64,000 bases of DNA from Antedon mediterranea (taxonomy: Eukaryota; Echinodermata; Crinoidea; Comatulida; Antedonidae), in NCBI RefSeq assembly GCF_964355755.1, contig NC_092678.1:25462365-25526364 (forward strand), read 5' to 3'. Both the position numbers and the translations under genes were made by a program. The notes beneath the pieces were generated by a model. That model ran no database searches and was not told where the DNA came from. It saw only the letters and a list, made by a program, of their open reading frames with translations. Every line of letters starts with the position of its first letter. The stretch's first letter is position 1. Of this stretch, positions 62,246 through 64,000 are shown piece by piece.

Positions 62246-63572
62246 TTTACTTGACTTTGACACTGTAATGGCGATACAGGTGTCATAGGGTCTTGCATGC
62301 CAATTTGTATCCTTCCTTTTTACTAGTTCGTTGCAAGGGGTCTTGCGCTAACTTGTGTAGTTTGCCAACTCTGTAAATAATAATGCTATTTCCAGGTGCA
62401 CTAGACTGCTATGAATTATTTCAAATGTTTTTTATATCTTGTATGTTTTCTATATCTACATGCTTTTCTTGCTTTGACATAACATTTTGTATACTATAAC
62501 ATAAACAAAGCTATTACAATTTCTGACACAAAACCACTATTTTCGTAAATCGTTTTTATTGTTTTACAATTGAGTATTTGTACATTTATATTCCATCAGT
62601 CAACTTTCGTAAAAATGTTGCAAGACAAAAATATAGTTTTGATATTTTAGCATTGTCATGAACATAGCCGTGTTTAAACCATCTGTATTAAGGGTCTTAC
62701 AACTGTTCCAACACGGAGCCACGTGAAAACAAAACACTGACGTTCGGTTTGATTTGCCAGCGCTGGAGTGGAACCGTGCCGAACGAGTGTGAACTTAAAT
62801 TATCGTACTGGAGCTAGTAGGCCTATACTTGTATCTTGTAGATGAGACCATCCATTTGTGTGCTTCGTACAAAATGATTTGTGATGTCATGATAGTGACA
62901 ACATGATTACAAACAATTATGTTGTTACTAATCTAACAAAAACAATAGATATAGCATACCAAACCAAAGGAATGCATGCTACTGTATGATTGCAAGGGGG
63001 AGGGGGGGGGGATTAAGCCATACAAAATAGTAAAGATAAAAAGCTGTACATCTCTGTCACAAATTATAATAAATCTGATATTTGATACATATATACTCTT
63101 AATTTATTTAGCAAATCTTAAAGAAAATTTCAACAATAAAACTCTTACAAATATATTTCTACCTTAAATTTAAAGATGCCACCACAGTTTCATAATAATT
63201 TTTACAAAAGTGTACCAAAGCTCTCTGTCTACAATGTCAAACTAGTTTGAAGTGTGATGTGCCCAAATATGGTAGTGATATGACATCATCATGTCCATAT
63301 ATGGGCACATCACATTTTTTTTGTCACATAAACATTGATAGTTTAGACAGAGTTTAAACAATACATGTCTATGTAAATATACATATCTGAGTACAATACA
63401 ATTGAAACTACAATCAATTTCAGTGTAATATATTATTTACATAATACACACTTTACAAATAACAAGGTATACAAACAGTTAATTATGATTATTTAAATAA
63501 TTAATACAAAATAATAATTAAAAAAAAAGAACATAAAAATGAAAGAACTAGGATTTTATTGTAATAAATAAG

Positions 63573-63607
<35 letters not shown>

Positions 63608-64000
63608 CTTTATTTTTCACACAACATTCATAAAAATATAAATAAAAAATTAAGTACAATAAAGTGTGAAAATCAGGATAACCACAGTTAGTTGCTTGTT
63701 TAAAAAAAGAAGAGCTACCATTCGTTTTAAATAAAAATACAAATTAAAATGACACGATAAAGCTATATTCACACATTCAGACAGCAAGCTTTTAGATTCT
63801 TTATATGTTTTTTTATTTAACAAGATGCAGTGTGAATTTAGCTTAATAATGCTAACAAATCCTTTCTCAATGTCAAAATACCGTCCTTAACGCTTGGTTC
63901 CACTTGCGCCGCAACATAACGCAATGCCCTTCCAATAATTGTGTTTGCCCCTGCCTGCATGAAATCAAAACTGCGATGTTTGTTGGGAACCATGCTTAAC
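62246..64000. other. Tail block, duplicate of the region behind gene E
   Basis: From about 62550 it matches 32845-34315 nearly base for base: a poly-G tract, a palindromic MITE (63217-63356), a longer GATT microsatellite (63576-63607) and the 66-codon frame. No new gene. Confidence 0.6.

Overview
This window is eukaryotic, AT-rich and repeat-laden. Genes have short exons with GT/AG introns, and there are many MITEs, LINE fragments and GGCCTA-rich stretches. The gene content (an FGD-family Rho exchange factor with RhoGEF-PH-FYVE-PH exons, plus proteins with the invertebrate 'short-chain collagen C4-like' domain) points to a marine invertebrate. An echinoderm such as a crinoid is my guess, at low confidence.

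Two gene families dominate. (1) An FGD-like gene on the minus strand appears twice. The left copy (214-2943) runs off the window edge after half of its FYVE domain. The right copy (39492-43856) carries exons from the end of the RhoGEF domain to the stop codon. (2) A tandem family of small plus-strand genes encodes a short cytoplasmic tail with tyrosine motifs, one transmembrane segment, a short stalk and a ten-cysteine C4-like domain. Eight loci are visible: A 7218-9425 (intact), B 11327-11623 (first exon only), C 20972-22726 (intact), D 26631-28250 (intact), E 29995-31970 (rearranged first exon), H 45831-47603 (intact, same protein as C), G 55353-58619 (intact, divergent) and I 60482-62245 (pseudogene). 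E and G form a divergent subtype (type 2); the others are type 1. The stalk shows no Gly-X-Y collagen repeat.

The layout reads as two repeats of a larger unit: FGD tail, type-1 genes, type-2 genes, then a shared tail block (32.8-34.3 kb and 62.5-64.0 kb). Pairs of similar blocks are 1-3.7/41.1-44.4 kb, 5.8-9.4/19.5-22.9/44.4-47.8 kb and 9.6-11.6/28.4-30.2/58.7-60.8 kb. Between the units lie a stretch with little recognisable coding (34.4-36.0 kb), a LINE split by a 21-bp-repeat TIR element (36.1-38.7 kb) and the FGD 3' end.

Mobile DNA explains most of the rest. There are three copies of a fold-back element whose ends are rich in GCGAGGC. A 7.9-kb TIR-bounded nest of palindromes (11.6-19.5 kb) truncates gene B. 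Two elements with Helentron/HINE-type ends sit at 48.8-50.3 and 56.3-57.8 kb. Two 5'-truncated LINEs, tRNA-derived SINEs, a TTAA-target MITE and a dispersed palindromic MITE are also present. All splice models were read by eye from reading frame, splice sites and paralogue comparison.
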